Assembly (NCBI GenBank): GCA_022764465.1
Contig: JALERL010000002.1
Span: 1-63,229, forward strand
Direction: 5' to 3'
Length of the DNA stretch: 63,229 nucleotides
Source of the DNA: Lachnospiraceae bacterium
GTDB lineage: Bacteria; Bacillota; Clostridia; Lachnospirales; Lachnospiraceae
The notes below the pieces were generated by a model. The model worked only from the letters and a program-made list of their open reading frames with translations. It had not been told where the DNA came from and made no database searches. Both the position numbers and the translations under genes were made by a program. Shown here one piece after another: positions 36,151 through 45,108 of the stretch (position 1 is its first letter; the number at the start of each line of letters is the position of its first letter).

Positions 36151-37638
36151 TTAGGCAGTTTCCTGCTTTTTCATGCGGTATGCAAGGAAGCACATGGTAA
36201 GGATCAGGGTAATAAGACCGCAGATCAGACCAATATATCCGTTCTGGCAAAGACCTGCGGCAGCAAAGCCGACCAGACAGTTTGCCGCAACGATCAGTGC
36301 ATACGGGATCTGCGTGGAAACATGATCGATATGCTTACACTGTGCGCCGGCAGATGCCAGGATCGTCGTATCGGAGATCGGAGAAATATGATCGCCGCAG
36401 ACTGCACCGGAAAGAATGGCTGCAACGCTGACAACGAGCATGGAGTTTTCCGTACCAAAGATCGCAATTGCGATCGGGATCAGGATACCGAAGGTGCCCC
36501 AGGAAGTACCGGTTGCAAAGGCAAGCCCAAGTGCAATCAGGAAGAATACAAACGGAAGGATGACACCCACGAGTCCGCTTCCATTTACCACGGTACTTAC
36601 GAATCCACCGATATTTAAGTCTTCGTCACTACAGATGCCGGAGAGTGTCCATGCAAGACATAAGATCATGATCGCCGGGGTCATGGCTTTAAATCCCTGC
36701 ACCAGACTTTCACAGCATTCTGTGAAGTTGATCACCTTTCTTGGAAGATATAAAAGGAAGGTGAACAGGATCGTGAAGAAGGAACCAAGCACGAGACTTC
36801 TCGCGCTCGAACAGTCGGCAAATGCATCACGGATCGATGCACCGTCAAAGAAGCCTCCGGTATAGAGCATAAAGCCGATGCAGGATGCGATCAGTACGAA
36901 GATCGGAAGCAGCAGGTCTAATACCTTGCCATGACCGACGACCTTAAGCTCGTCTGCGGTATGGACATCTGCATCGATGGTTGCGGTTTTTTCGTATTTT
37001 TTCATTTTCGAAAAGTCCTTATCCATTACGATCATAAAAATGATAAAGATCAGTGTAAAGATCGCATATAGATTAAACGGAATCGTCTGGGTAAAAAGTG
37101 ATAATCCATCGATCGAACTTCCTTTTGGCAGGGAAGAACCGACAGCAGCAGCCCAGCTTGAGATCGGAGCAATGATGCAGACCGGTGCAGCAGTGGCATC
37201 GATGATGTAGGCAAGCTTTGCCCTTGACACCTTATACTTGTCAGTGACCGGACGCATAACGGTTCCGACAGTCAGACAGTTGAAGTAATCGTCGACAAAG
37301 ATCAAAACACCGAGAAGACTGGTAGCGGCAAGTGCGCCCCGGCGGGAACGGATACTTTTTGCAGCCCAGTTTCCATAAGCTCTGGATGCACCGGACTTTG
37401 TGATCAGTGCGACTAAGATACCAAGCAGTACTAAAAAAATCAGAATGTCTGCATTTCCACCGATTTTTGCACCCATGATCGTAAATGTCGTATCTACAGC
37501 ACCGACCGGTGAAAATCCGGTATACAGCAGTGCACCCGATAAGATACCGACCATCAGGGAAACATAGACTTCTTTGGTGATCAATGCCAGGACAATGGCA
37601 ATGACCGGGGGCAGTAAAGCCCAGACAGTAGCTGTCAT
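36151..37638 (-). CDS. NhaC family Na+/H+ antiporter
   Basis: The 495-aa product is a polytopic membrane protein (about 11-12 helices) of the NhaC/ion-transporter superfamily. Features include ALITKEVYVSLMVGILSGAL near the N-terminus, ILIFVDDYFNCLTVGTVMRP in the middle, and FATGTSWGTFGILIPIAIAI plus GAVCGDHISPISDTTILAS near the end, all typical of NhaC. It probably exchanges Na+ for H+; some relatives are coupled to organic acids. ATG 37638 is chosen because GGAGG (37649-37645) lies 8 nt before it; the ATG at 37653 has no ribosome binding site. Confidence 0.9.
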   Translation of the reverse strand: MTATVWALLPPVIAIVLALITKEVYVSLMVGILSGALLYTGFSPVGAVDTTFTIMGAKIGGNADILIFLVLLGILVALITKSGASRAYGNWAAKSIRSRRGALAATSLLGVLIFVDDYFNCLTVGTVMRPVTDKYKVSRAKLAYIIDATAAPVCIIAPISSWAAAVGSSLPKGSSIDGLSLFTQTIPFNLYAIFTLIFIIFMIVMDKDFSKMKKYEKTATIDADVHTADELKVVGHGKVLDLLLPIFVLIASCIGFMLYTGGFFDGASIRDAFADCSSARSLVLGSFFTILFTFLLYLPRKVINFTECCESLVQGFKAMTPAIMILCLAWTLSGICSDEDLNIGGFVSTVVNGSGLVGVILPFVFFLIALGLAFATGTSWGTFGILIPIAIAIFGTENSMLVVSVAAILSGAVCGDHISPISDTTILASAGAQCKHIDHVSTQIPYALIVAANCLVGFAAAGLCQNGYIGLICGLITLILTMCFLAYRMKKQETA

Positions 37639-37673
37639 AATAAAAACCTCCATATCATATGTAATCTGAAAGT

Positions 37674-37702
37674 ATTGTACAATAGGTATCTTTTAATCAC
37701 AA
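37674..37702 (-). promoter_or_regulatory. NhaC promoter
   Basis: Minus-strand TTGTGA (37702-37697) and TACAAT (37679-37674) with 17-nt spacing. It is divergent from the greA-like gene promoter 20 nt away, so one regulator could control both. Confidence 0.6.
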
Positions 37703-37722
37703 TAGATAATTAAAAAAAGGGA

Positions 37723-37752
37723 TTGGAAATACCTGCAAAAGGTGATTATAAT
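37723..37752 (+). promoter_or_regulatory. promoter of GreA-like gene
   Basis: TTGGAA (37723-37728) and a perfect TATAAT (37747-37752) with 18-nt spacing, 32 nt before the start codon. Confidence 0.6.
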
Positions 37753-37784
37753 ATTAGGTAGATAAACCAAAGGAGAGCAGAGAC

Positions 37785-38288
37785 ATGTATGATGAACTGA
37801 CCAAAAAAGATATTGAAAAGATCGAACAGGAGATCGAATACCGGAAGCTGGTTGTCCGCAAGGAAGCGATCGAAGCGGTAAAGGAAGCCCGCGCCCATGG
37901 TGACCTGAGTGAGAATTTTGAGTATCATGCAGCGAAAAAAGAAAAAAACAGCAATGAGAGCCGTATCCGTTATTTAGAGCGTATGATTAAGACCGCAGTG
38001 ATCGTGGATGATACTTCAAAGGAAGATGAAGTCGGACTGAACAATACCGTAGAAGTATATTTCGAAGAGGAAGATGAGACAGAGACCTATAAGCTTGTGA
38101 CGACGGTGCGGGGCAATTCCTTAGAGGGAAGGATCAGTATTGAATCCCCACTTGGTAAGGCACTTTTCGGACATAAGGCCGGAGACCGGGTCAAGGTAGA
38201 GGTCAATGATTCTTATAGCTATTATGTGACAATCCGGCGGATTGAAAACACCGGAGATGATGGCACAGATCAGTTAAGAAAATATTGA
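37785..38288 (+). CDS. GreA/GreB-family transcription elongation factor
   Basis: The 167-aa protein has an N-terminal coiled-coil (residues 1-80) with the acidic tip in HGDLSENFEYHAAK, which places Asp and Glu in the RNA polymerase active site to stimulate transcript cleavage. The C-terminal FKBP-like domain (about 85-155) ends with SIESPLGKALFGHKAGDRVK. The motifs are those of a working cleavage factor, though the sequence between the domains is more divergent than in standard GreA, so it may be a paralogue. It is monocistronic, with its own promoter, and is divergent from the NhaC gene. Confidence 0.9.
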   Translation: MYDELTKKDIEKIEQEIEYRKLVVRKEAIEAVKEARAHGDLSENFEYHAAKKEKNSNESRIRYLERMIKTAVIVDDTSKEDEVGLNNTVEVYFEEEDETETYKLVTTVRGNSLEGRISIESPLGKALFGHKAGDRVKVEVNDSYSYYVTIRRIENTGDDGTDQLRKY

Positions 38289-38329
38289 GAAAAAGAGGCT
38301 TTGAACTTGCAAAAATACACGAAAACAGG

Positions 38330-38358
38330 TTGTCTGGTGGCGAAAATGGGAATATAAT
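38330..38358 (+). promoter_or_regulatory. promoter of hydrogenase-like sensor gene
   Basis: TTGTCT (38330-38335) and TATAAT (38353-38358) with 17-nt spacing. Confidence 0.65.
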
Positions 38359-38409
38359 AAAGGTATATAAGGTATATAATTGATTGATAGAAAAATCAGG
38401 AGTGACAAG

Positions 38410-40359
38410 ATGATGAATCAATTAGTTTTTACCAACGAAAAATGTATTGGATGTAACCGTTGTATTTCAGCCTGCCCGATCCTGATGGCAAATCATGCGA
38501 AAAAGAATGGCACTTCTTCCAAGATTATGGTCGATGGAGAACAGTGTATTGCCTGTGGCGCATGCTTCGATGCCTGCGAGCATCATGCAAGGGAGTATTC
38601 GGATGATACCGAGCAGTTTTTTGCAGATCTGAAAAAGGGAGAGAAGATCAGTATCCTTCTTGCACCGGCATTTCTTGCCAACTATCCGAAGGAGTACAAG
38701 CGTGTGCTTGGTGGCCTGAAACAGGCAGGTGTGAACCATATGATCAGTGTCAGCTTTGGCGCAGATATTACAACCTGGGGATATATCAGGTATATTACCG
38801 AGCATTCCTTCACCGGTGGCATTTCCCAGCCATGTCCGGCAGTTGTAAATTATATTGAACATTATACCCCTGAACTTTTACCGAAGCTGATGCCGGTACA
38901 TTCCCCGCTTCTATGTACGGCAATCTATGCGAAAAAGTATATGGGTATTACAGACAAGCTTGCGTTTATCAGTCCGTGTATAGCGAAAAAGGCAGAGATC
39001 GATGATCCGAACACAAAGGGATATGTTTCCTACAATGTGACCTTTGATAAGCTGATGCAGTATGTAAGGGAGCATCATATCAGTGGTGCGGACTGTAGTG
39101 ATGAGATCGAATATGGCTTAGGTTCGATCTATCCGATGCCGGGTGGATTAAAGGAGAATGTCTACTGGTTCTGTGGGGAAGATGTCTTTATCCGCCAGAT
39201 GGAAGGCGAGAAGCATATGTATCACTTCCTTGAGGATTATAAGAAGCGTGTAAGTAGTGGAGAAGAGCTTCCATTTATGGTCGATGCCTTAAACTGTTCC
39301 GGTGGCTGTATTTACGGAACCGGGATCGAGGAAGAAAAGGCGGCTTCAGAGGATACTTACTACGAATTGCAGCGTATCCGTAAACGCAGTAAGAGGAATG
39401 GAAAGCATCATCCGTTTGGGCGTAAGCTGACACCGGCACAGCGGCTGAAGAACTTGAACAGACAGTTTGCCAAGCTGGATCTAAACGACTTTATCCGTGA
39501 GTATACGGATAAGTCTGTATCCGTGCATATCAGTGATCCGAATGAACAGGAATTATCTGCGATCTACGCATCTATGAATAAGACAACAACTGCATCACAG
39601 CACATCGACTGTGGTGCATGTGGATACAATTCCTGTAAAGAGATGGCGGTTGCAATACATAACGGAACGAATTATCCAGAATCCTGCATTCACTATGTCA
39701 AAGAGATTGCAGTGGAAGAACGGCAGCAGGCATTGGCAGCAAATGATGAAATCAAGCTGGTACAGCAGGCAGCAGAGGAGAAGAATCAGACCATCCAGCG
39801 TGTGATCAGCGAAGTAAATGAGGACTTCGAGAACTTTGATCTGTCGGTCAATCAGATGGCAGCCGGTAATGCCGGTAATGCACAGGAGAGTACGGCGATC
39901 AGCAACAGTATGTTAGAGGTATCGAAGTTCTGTACCAAGCTTAAGGTATCATTTGATGCGATTACGGCATTGTTAGACAAGCTTGAACAGAATAACAATG
40001 ATATTACGAGCATTGCGAGCCAGACGAATCTGTTATCCCTGAATGCTTCGATCGAGGCAGCGCGTGCCGGAGAAGCAGGTAAGGGATTTGCAGTTGTTGC
40101 AGAAGAGATCAAGAATCTGTCCGATTCCAGTAAGAATACAGCCATCGACAGTAATGAGAATAAGGTGGAGATCAGTAAGGCAATGGAATCGATCATTTCG
40201 GAAGCAGATCATCTGATCCAGATCATTGACGAAGTGAATGAACGTATCACGAATCTGGCTGCCAGCACGGAAGAGATTGCAGCTTCTACGGATATGTTAA
40301 AAGATGTTTCCGGTGATCTGAAGGAGAAGATGAACGGTCTTGGCAGATTAGATGCATAG
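38410..40359 (+). CDS. soluble [FeFe]-hydrogenase-like methyl-accepting sensor protein
   Basis: The 649-aa protein combines four modules. Residues 12-60 hold two ferredoxin [4Fe-4S] motifs ([25 protein letters not shown]). Residues 65-330 form an [FeFe]-hydrogenase large-subunit-like domain with C142 (SQPCPA), C190 (SPCIAKKAE), C296 and C300 ([11 protein letters not shown]). Residues 401-426 hold a further Fe-S motif ([15 protein letters not shown]). Residues about 470-640 form a methyl-accepting signalling domain with [20 protein letters not shown]. No transmembrane segment is seen. The four H-cluster cysteines are kept, but the proton-relay cysteine next to the first is Pro141. This suggests a cytoplasmic H2 or redox receptor feeding the CheA pathway, not a working hydrogenase. 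AGGAGTG precedes ATG 38410. Confidence 0.88.
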   Translation: MMNQLVFTNEKCIGCNRCISACPILMANHAKKNGTSSKIMVDGEQCIACGACFDACEHHAREYSDDTEQFFADLKKGEKISILLAPAFLANYPKEYKRVLGGLKQAGVNHMISVSFGADITTWGYIRYITEHSFTGGISQPCPAVVNYIEHYTPELLPKLMPVHSPLLCTAIYAKKYMGITDKLAFISPCIAKKAEIDDPNTKGYVSYNVTFDKLMQYVREHHISGADCSDEIEYGLGSIYPMPGGLKENVYWFCGEDVFIRQMEGEKHMYHFLEDYKKRVSSGEELPFMVDALNCSGGCIYGTGIEEEKAASEDTYYELQRIRKRSKRNGKHHPFGRKLTPAQRLKNLNRQFAKLDLNDFIREYTDKSVSVHISDPNEQELSAIYASMNKTTTASQHIDCGACGYNSCKEMAVAIHNGTNYPESCIHYVKEIAVEERQQALAANDEIKLVQQAAEEKNQTIQRVISEVNEDFENFDLSVNQMAAGNAGNAQESTAISNSMLEVSKFCTKLKVSFDAITALLDKLEQNNNDITSIASQTNLLSLNASIEAARAGEAGKGFAVVAEEIKNLSDSSKNTAIDSNENKVEISKAMESIISEADHLIQIIDEVNERITNLAASTEEIAASTDMLKDVSGDLKEKMNGLGRLDA

Positions 40360-40381
40360 CAGACAGGAGGCAGAGAAAGTC

Positions 40382-40639
40382 ATGCGTCAGGGAGAAGTGA
40401 CATTTACCTATTCCGGTATTTTAAGCCGTGATGGGAAAAAAGTCATTCATGTCCGGTTTGAGCGGGAAGGTCAGGACGGGAAGGATTACGCAGAAGGCGT
40501 ATTACCTTCCTGTCAGATCGAACGGTCGAAGGGCTTTACCCCAAACGAACTCGAACAGATGACGGCGTATCTACAGCGGGAGAAGGAACATATTATTCAG
40601 GATGCAAAGAAGCTGAATAACATTAAGAACTGGTTTTAA
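40382..40639 (+). CDS. small conserved-looking protein after the redox receptor
   Basis: This is an 85-aa protein of unknown function. It begins MRQGEVTFTYSGILSRDGKK with an antiparallel beta pattern (VIHVRFEREG), followed by a C-terminal helix rich in Glu, Lys and Gln (ELEQMTAYLQREKEHIIQDA). No Cys pair, membrane helix or named domain is seen. ATG 40382 lies 11 nt after AGGAGG; an in-frame ATG at 40352 inside the receptor gene's end lacks such a site. It is 22 nt after the receptor and 21 nt before the sugar kinase, so it is probably cotranscribed with both. Confidence 0.65.
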   Translation: MRQGEVTFTYSGILSRDGKKVIHVRFEREGQDGKDYAEGVLPSCQIERSKGFTPNELEQMTAYLQREKEHIIQDAKKLNNIKNWF

Positions 40640-40660
40640 GGTTTTAACAGGAGATGCAAC

Positions 40661-41572
40661 ATGATATATACAGTGACCTTTAATCCATCCTTGGATTATA
40701 ATGTAGAGGTAGATGATTTTACGACAGGATGTATAAACCGTACGAAGAAGGAACATATGATTGCCGGTGGTAAGGGAATCAATGTATCGGTGGTTTTACA
40801 GAATCTTGGCCATACCAGTACGGCACTTGGCTTTGTGGCGGGCTTTACCGGTGATCAGATCTGTCATCTGTTGGAGGAACAGGGAATCCGGACAGATTTT
40901 ATCCGGTTAGATCAGGGATGTTCACGGATCAATGTGAAGCTGCATTCCGATACAGAGACAGAGATCAACGGACAGGGACCGGGGATCGGGGCAGACAGCC
41001 TGAAGCTTTTATACAAAAAGCTTGACAGACTTCAGGAAGGAGATGTCCTAGTCCTTGCCGGAAGTATTCCGCCATCACTTCCTGAGACGATCTACCGGGA
41101 TATTATGGAATATCTGGCTGCAAGGCAGGTGAAGATCGTGGTGGACGCTACAAATGAACTGCTTTTGAATGTACTGCCGCTACATCCATTCCTGATCAAG
41201 CCGAATCACCATGAATTAGGTGAGATCTTTCAGACGAAGATCAAAGGAAAGCAGGACGTGGTCACCTATGCGAAAAAGCTGCAGGAGCGTGGTGCTGTTA
41301 ATGTTTTAGTCTCGATGGCAGGCGACGGGGCAGTGCTGCTTGCAGAAGATGGCAGGGTATATGAGAGTGCGGCACCGGATGGAATTGTGCGTAATCCGGT
41401 GGGCGCAGGAGATTCCATGGTTGCAGGATTTGTAGCAGGCTATCAGGAGAGCGGAGATTATAAAAAGGCATTGGTGAAAGGACTCTGTGCGGGCAGTGCC
41501 AGTGCATTTTCCGATGACCTGGCAACTGCGGATGCGGTCGAAGCGTTACTTTCGCAGTTATCCGTGGGATAG
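40661..41572 (+). CDS. PfkB-family hexose-phosphate kinase (1-phosphofructokinase type)
   Basis: The 303-aa protein has a start typical of the FruK/LacC branch (YTVTFNPSLDYNVEVDDF), the first PfkB signature (AGGKGINVSVVLQNLGH) and the second signature with the catalytic base (GAGDSMVAGFVAGY). It probably phosphorylates fructose 1-phosphate to the 1,6-bisphosphate, but tagatose-6-phosphate kinase is the main alternative. No PTS transporter or FruR-type regulator adjoins it, which is unusual for fruK. It follows the small unknown gene by 21 nt. Confidence 0.85.
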   Translation: MIYTVTFNPSLDYNVEVDDFTTGCINRTKKEHMIAGGKGINVSVVLQNLGHTSTALGFVAGFTGDQICHLLEEQGIRTDFIRLDQGCSRINVKLHSDTETEINGQGPGIGADSLKLLYKKLDRLQEGDVLVLAGSIPPSLPETIYRDIMEYLAARQVKIVVDATNELLLNVLPLHPFLIKPNHHELGEIFQTKIKGKQDVVTYAKKLQERGAVNVLVSMAGDGAVLLAEDGRVYESAAPDGIVRNPVGAGDSMVAGFVAGYQESGDYKKALVKGLCAGSASAFSDDLATADAVEALLSQLSVG

Positions 41573-41688
41573 GGAGTCCGTACAGACGCTGCAGAGTCAG
41601 AGAAGCCGGCTTTTATTATGTAATTGGAAATTTATCTTATTGCATGAAAATAGAGAAAAGAGAAGGAATAACAGGAGATAACAGGGCA

Positions 41689-41952
41689 ATGATAAGAAAA
41701 CATCTTACATTTACCGGACAGGTACAGGGAGTAGGATTCCGGTATCGTGCACACAGCATCGCAAATGAATTAGGACTGACTGGTTATGTCCGCAATGAAT
41801 ATAACGGAACGGTAGAAGCAGAGGTACAGGGAACTTCGGAAGCAATCGCAGAATATATCAGAAGACTTCAGAATGCAAGCTATATCCGCATCGAATATAT
41901 TGCAGAATATGACATGCCGTTACAGGAGGAAACATGTTACCGGATTCGTTAG
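41689..41952 (+). CDS. acyP: acylphosphatase
   Basis: Acylphosphatase hydrolyses acyl phosphates such as carbamoyl phosphate and 1,3-bisphosphoglycerate. The 87-aa product shows the phosphate-binding loop GQVQGVGFRYR with the catalytic Arg, and the downstream YVRNEYNGTVEAEVQG stretch with the catalytic Asn. Length is standard. ATG 41689 gives a start like relatives (MIRKHLTFTGQVQGVGF); the frame is open to 41644 but adds unlike residues. The stop codon lies inside the loop of a strong terminator. Confidence 0.95.
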   Translation: MIRKHLTFTGQVQGVGFRYRAHSIANELGLTGYVRNEYNGTVEAEVQGTSEAIAEYIRRLQNASYIRIEYIAEYDMPLQEETCYRIR

Positions 41953-41965
41953 AATCCGGTTTTTT
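41940..41965 (+). terminator. rho-independent terminator overlapping acyP stop
   Basis: CCGGATTC (41940-41947) and GAATCCGG (41952-41959) form a perfect 8-bp stem with loop GTTA, followed by six Ts. The acyP stop codon lies in the loop. Confidence 0.9.
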
Positions 41966-41978
41966 GTACAAACAGAGA

Positions 41979-42007
41979 TTGAAACTTCTGGAAAAACATG
42001 ATAAGAT
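41979..42007 (+). promoter_or_regulatory. promoter of DUF5692-like gene
   Basis: TTGAAA (41979-41984) and TAAGAT (42002-42007) with 17-nt spacing, right after the acyP terminator. Confidence 0.6.
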
Positions 42008-42011
42008 GGGA

Positions 42012-42103
42012 CTTGGCTGTCTGGTATGACCACATGATTTTTTGAGGGGAATAATCATTCAGAAAATGGCGCAGACAGTAATAATCTATAAGGAGGAAAG
42101 TAT
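42012..42103 (+). promoter_or_regulatory. structured 5' leader of unknown class
   Basis: CTGTCTG (42017-42023) pairs with CAGACAG (42072-42078), enclosing ATGATT (42034-42039) with AATCAT (42053-42058). The leader of about 90 nt then carries AAGGAGGAAAG before the start codon. I cannot assign it to a known riboswitch class, and it may simply be a 5' UTR. Confidence 0.4.
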
Positions 42104-43117
42104 ATGTTTACTTTTCAGTCTGTGGACGGTACAGCAGGACTTTCAGCAGCCGCAAACGGTTTTTCCACCATTACGGTTCTGTTGATCTGGGTTGCAGTAT
42201 TTTCGTCCCTCGTTATTTTAAATGAAGTTTCAAGAAGATGGAAATGGAGTGGATTCTTTTTCTGGTTCATCCTTCCGGTGATCGGTACGGTAGCATGGTT
42301 TACCGTATTAAAGGGTGTTGCATACACCGACTGGTTCCATCTGGCAAAGTATTATTCTTCCACCGCCGGATGTATCTTCTTCTGGTGTTTCCGCTATGTC
42401 AAGGGAACCAGAAAAGATGGCACTGCCTGGGAACTGAAGAATAATAAGTTTTTCATGTTATTGATCCCGGCAATCCTTGCAATCAACATTTTTGAGGCAT
42501 GTTCAAGAGATTTCCAGGTCGCAGCACAGTACTGGGGCAGAATCGGGGAACTTTCCGATGAAGCGGGAATGTTTGTACATGGCGGACCTTGGAATATCAT
42601 GAATGGTATCGCAGGTATCTTAAATGCCGTAACAATCGTAGGATGGTTCGGTGTCTGTGTCCGTGGAACAAAGGGCAAGGACAAGAGCCGTGATATGATC
42701 TGGCCGGATATGATGTGGTTCTGGATCGTTGCTTATGATCTGTGGAACTTCGCATATACCTATAACTGTCTGCCATCCCATGCATGGTACTGCGGATTTG
42801 CATTACTGCTTGCACCGACACTTGCAGCTTTCTTCATCAACAAGGGTGCATGGTTGGAAAACAGAGCACGTACCTTATCCATCTGGTGCTTCTTTGCACA
42901 GTGCTGGCCGGCATTCCAGGACGAAGTAGTCGTAGTAAACTCCACCTACAACCCGGTGATCTATAATATTGTAAGTGCACTTGCGCTGACTGCAAATGTG
43001 GCAGTCTTCGTATTCATGATCTATAAATCTGTGAAGCGTAAGATGAATCCATGGACAAACAGCATCTACGATGATATGGAAGGTTTTCAAAAGATCGCAG
43101 CGCAGAGAGAAGCGTAA
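42104..43117 (+). CDS. DUF5692-like polytopic membrane protein
   Basis: The 337-aa protein has about nine hydrophobic helices and many Trp residues. Segments such as GPWNIMNGIAGILNAVTIVG, YDLWNFAYTYNCLPSHAWYC and APTLAAFFINKGAWLENRAR recall the DUF5692 family; the family name is from memory and the function is unknown. Buried Cys, His and Asp/Glu (EACSRDF, CLPSHAWYC) might bind a metal or cofactor. It precedes the Co/Ni transporter genes by 76 nt in the same direction, so a link to metal uptake is possible but unproven. AAGGAGGAAAG precedes the ATG. Confidence 0.65.
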   Translation: MFTFQSVDGTAGLSAAANGFSTITVLLIWVAVFSSLVILNEVSRRWKWSGFFFWFILPVIGTVAWFTVLKGVAYTDWFHLAKYYSSTAGCIFFWCFRYVKGTRKDGTAWELKNNKFFMLLIPAILAINIFEACSRDFQVAAQYWGRIGELSDEAGMFVHGGPWNIMNGIAGILNAVTIVGWFGVCVRGTKGKDKSRDMIWPDMMWFWIVAYDLWNFAYTYNCLPSHAWYCGFALLLAPTLAAFFINKGAWLENRARTLSIWCFFAQCWPAFQDEVVVVNSTYNPVIYNIVSALALTANVAVFVFMIYKSVKRKMNPWTNSIYDDMEGFQKIAAQREA

Positions 43118-43193
43118 AAAATATCCCCCCAGGTGGCTTGTGGACAGATCAGAACTGTATTAGAATATGCGAAAAAGCAAAAGGAGATCAAGC

Positions 43194-44213
43194 ATGCATA
43201 TACCAGATAATTATTTAAGTCCGGCCACCTGTGCAGTTCTGACAACCGCCATGGTTCCGGTCTGGGCAAGAGCAGTAAAAAAAGTAAAGACCGAGATCAC
43301 AAAAGAGAAGATGCCGCTATTAGGTGTCGGAGCAGCCTTTTCCTTTTTGGGGATGATGTTTAATCTGCCGCTGCCGGGAGGTACGACAGGACATGCCGTA
43401 GGAGGAACACTGATCGCATTGATGCTTGGACCGAATGCAGCCTGCATCGCGGTGTCAATCGCACTTTTCGTACAGGCACTTTTATTCGGGGACGGAGGTA
43501 TTCTGGCGTTTGGAGCAAACTGCTTTAATATGGCATTTGTACTGCCGTATCTGGGTTATGGAATCTATCAGTTACTTGCCGGGCATACGAAAAGCGAAAA
43601 GGGAAAGCTTGTTGCCGCAGGGATCGGCGCATATGCCGGAATCAATGCAGCAGCACTGTGTGCCGCAGTAGAATTTGGCATCCAGCCGCTTATTTATACG
43701 GATGCATCCGGTCAGGCATTGTATTGTCCGTATCCATTGTCTGTTTCCGTTCCGGCGATGATGATCGGACATCTGACGATCGCAGGACTTGCAGAAGTGA
43801 TCTTTACGGTTGCAGTCTATTCCTTTGTAAAAAAGACTTCACCGGGAATGCTCTATCAGCAGAGGGAAACGAAGGTACGTCCGGTCTGGATTCTGTTACT
43901 TTTACTTATTGTGGCTGTCCCGCTTGGACTGCTTGCAACCGGAACGGCCTGGGGTGAATGGGGTGCAGATGAGATCGCACAGATCGTTACCGGCGGAAAA
44001 GCACTTGGTTATACACCGGATCAGTTAGCAAATGGATTTTCCTTTGATGCATTGTTCCCGGACTATACGATCGGAAACATGCCGGAATGGATCGGTTATA
44101 TCTTATCCGCAGTTGCAGGAGTTGCAGTAGTTGTGATAATATTCAAGGTAGCCGCTTCCTTTATGAAGAATACGGACAAATACGATCAGCAGGATGTATC
44201 CTGCAAACAGTAA
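43194..44213 (+). CDS. cbiM: CbiM/NikM-type Co/Ni ECF substrate-binding subunit
   Basis: This is the substrate-binding membrane subunit of an energy-coupling-factor transporter for cobalt or nickel. ATG 43194 gives MHIPDNYLSP, whose Met1-His2 terminus coordinates the metal in this family, so this start is functionally required; AAGGAGA lies 6 nt upstream. The 339-aa protein has the CbiM core (residues 1-220, with NLPLPGGTTGHAVGG and LLFGDGGILAFGANCFNMAF). The C-terminal extension (about 230-330: two helices around a loop with GEWGADEIAQIV) resembles the fused NikN/PDGLE part, which explains the missing cbiN gene. Cobalt versus nickel cannot be decided. Confidence 0.92.
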   Translation: MHIPDNYLSPATCAVLTTAMVPVWARAVKKVKTEITKEKMPLLGVGAAFSFLGMMFNLPLPGGTTGHAVGGTLIALMLGPNAACIAVSIALFVQALLFGDGGILAFGANCFNMAFVLPYLGYGIYQLLAGHTKSEKGKLVAAGIGAYAGINAAALCAAVEFGIQPLIYTDASGQALYCPYPLSVSVPAMMIGHLTIAGLAEVIFTVAVYSFVKKTSPGMLYQQRETKVRPVWILLLLLIVAVPLGLLATGTAWGEWGADEIAQIVTGGKALGYTPDQLANGFSFDALFPDYTIGNMPEWIGYILSAVAGVAVVVIIFKVAASFMKNTDKYDQQDVSCKQ

Positions 44214-44230
44214 GAAATGGGTTATGTAAC

Positions 44231-45061
44231 ATGCAGCAGGAAGAAAAAGAATGCGGGCAGATCCCGGAATGGCTGCTTCGGGAAGAGGATTATACGCCGG
44301 TAACGGAACGTGATTCTTTTCTCGAAAAAACCATGCGGGCTATTTTATCAGTGCTTGCGAGAATGAAAGCAGAAAAAGAATATATCGGAAAAAGTAAAAC
44401 AGCACCGGCGCTTCGTATAGCAGGTGCTGTATTTGTGATTGTGCTATTGTCACTATCGAAGAATTTGGCATTTGCAGGTCTGGTGTTTGTCCTTCTGATA
44501 GTGCGGCTGGCATTTTGCAGCGGCAGACAGATCAAAAGTGTTATAAAAGGTGCCCTGGGTGCCGTACTCATTTCCGCATTGATTCTTGCACCGGCAGCCA
44601 TCCTTGGACATCCGCATACCTTTGTCTATATTACCTTAAAGGTGTTCTTAAGTGTTACGCTGCTTGGCATCTTGTCAAACACATTACCGTGGAATCAGAT
44701 CACAAGCGGATTAAAGTGGTTTCATCTGCCGGATATTTTTATTTTTACACTCGATCTGACCATGCATTATATCATGCAGTTGGGGGAGATCTGTTGTCAG
44801 ATGCTTTTCGCATTGCGGACACGTACGATCGGAAAAAGTCCGAAGAAGGCAGGTGCATTAACCGGAATTCTTGGTGTGACCTTTTTAAAGTCTAAGGAGT
44901 TGTCACAGGAAACCTATGATGCCATGGTGTGCAGGGGTTTTGACGGAACTTATCCGCTGCGGAACAGGAAGACGTTCCCGGCAGCCAATATCGGTTATGG
45001 GACAGGTCTTATGGTAATTGCTGTTTTATTTTTCTATCTGGAGCATGTATCAGCCGGGTGA
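44231..45061 (+). CDS. cbiQ: CbiQ, ECF transporter T component
   Basis: CbiQ is the transmembrane coupling subunit of the Co/Ni ECF transporter. The 276-aa protein has a polar N-terminus, about five helices (from about residue 58) and the coupling-helix motif near the C-terminus in YDAMVCRGFDGTY, where the A-x-x-x-RG signature contacts the ATPase. ATG 44231 was chosen as the first start after cbiM (17-nt gap); its ribosome binding site is weak, so it may be translated through coupling to cbiM. cbiO follows. Confidence 0.85.
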   Translation: MQQEEKECGQIPEWLLREEDYTPVTERDSFLEKTMRAILSVLARMKAEKEYIGKSKTAPALRIAGAVFVIVLLSLSKNLAFAGLVFVLLIVRLAFCSGRQIKSVIKGALGAVLISALILAPAAILGHPHTFVYITLKVFLSVTLLGILSNTLPWNQITSGLKWFHLPDIFIFTLDLTMHYIMQLGEICCQMLFALRTRTIGKSPKKAGALTGILGVTFLKSKELSQETYDAMVCRGFDGTYPLRNRKTFPAANIGYGTGLMVIAVLFFYLEHVSAG

Positions 45062-45108
45062 CGGCTCAATCAATCTCAGATAAAGCAGTAGAAAGGACAG
45101 GCGTAATT

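Noticed and set aside
42012-42103. Cobalamin or NiCo riboswitch before the Co/Ni transporter genes
   Set aside because: Too short for a cobalamin riboswitch, and no conserved core of either class could be seen.
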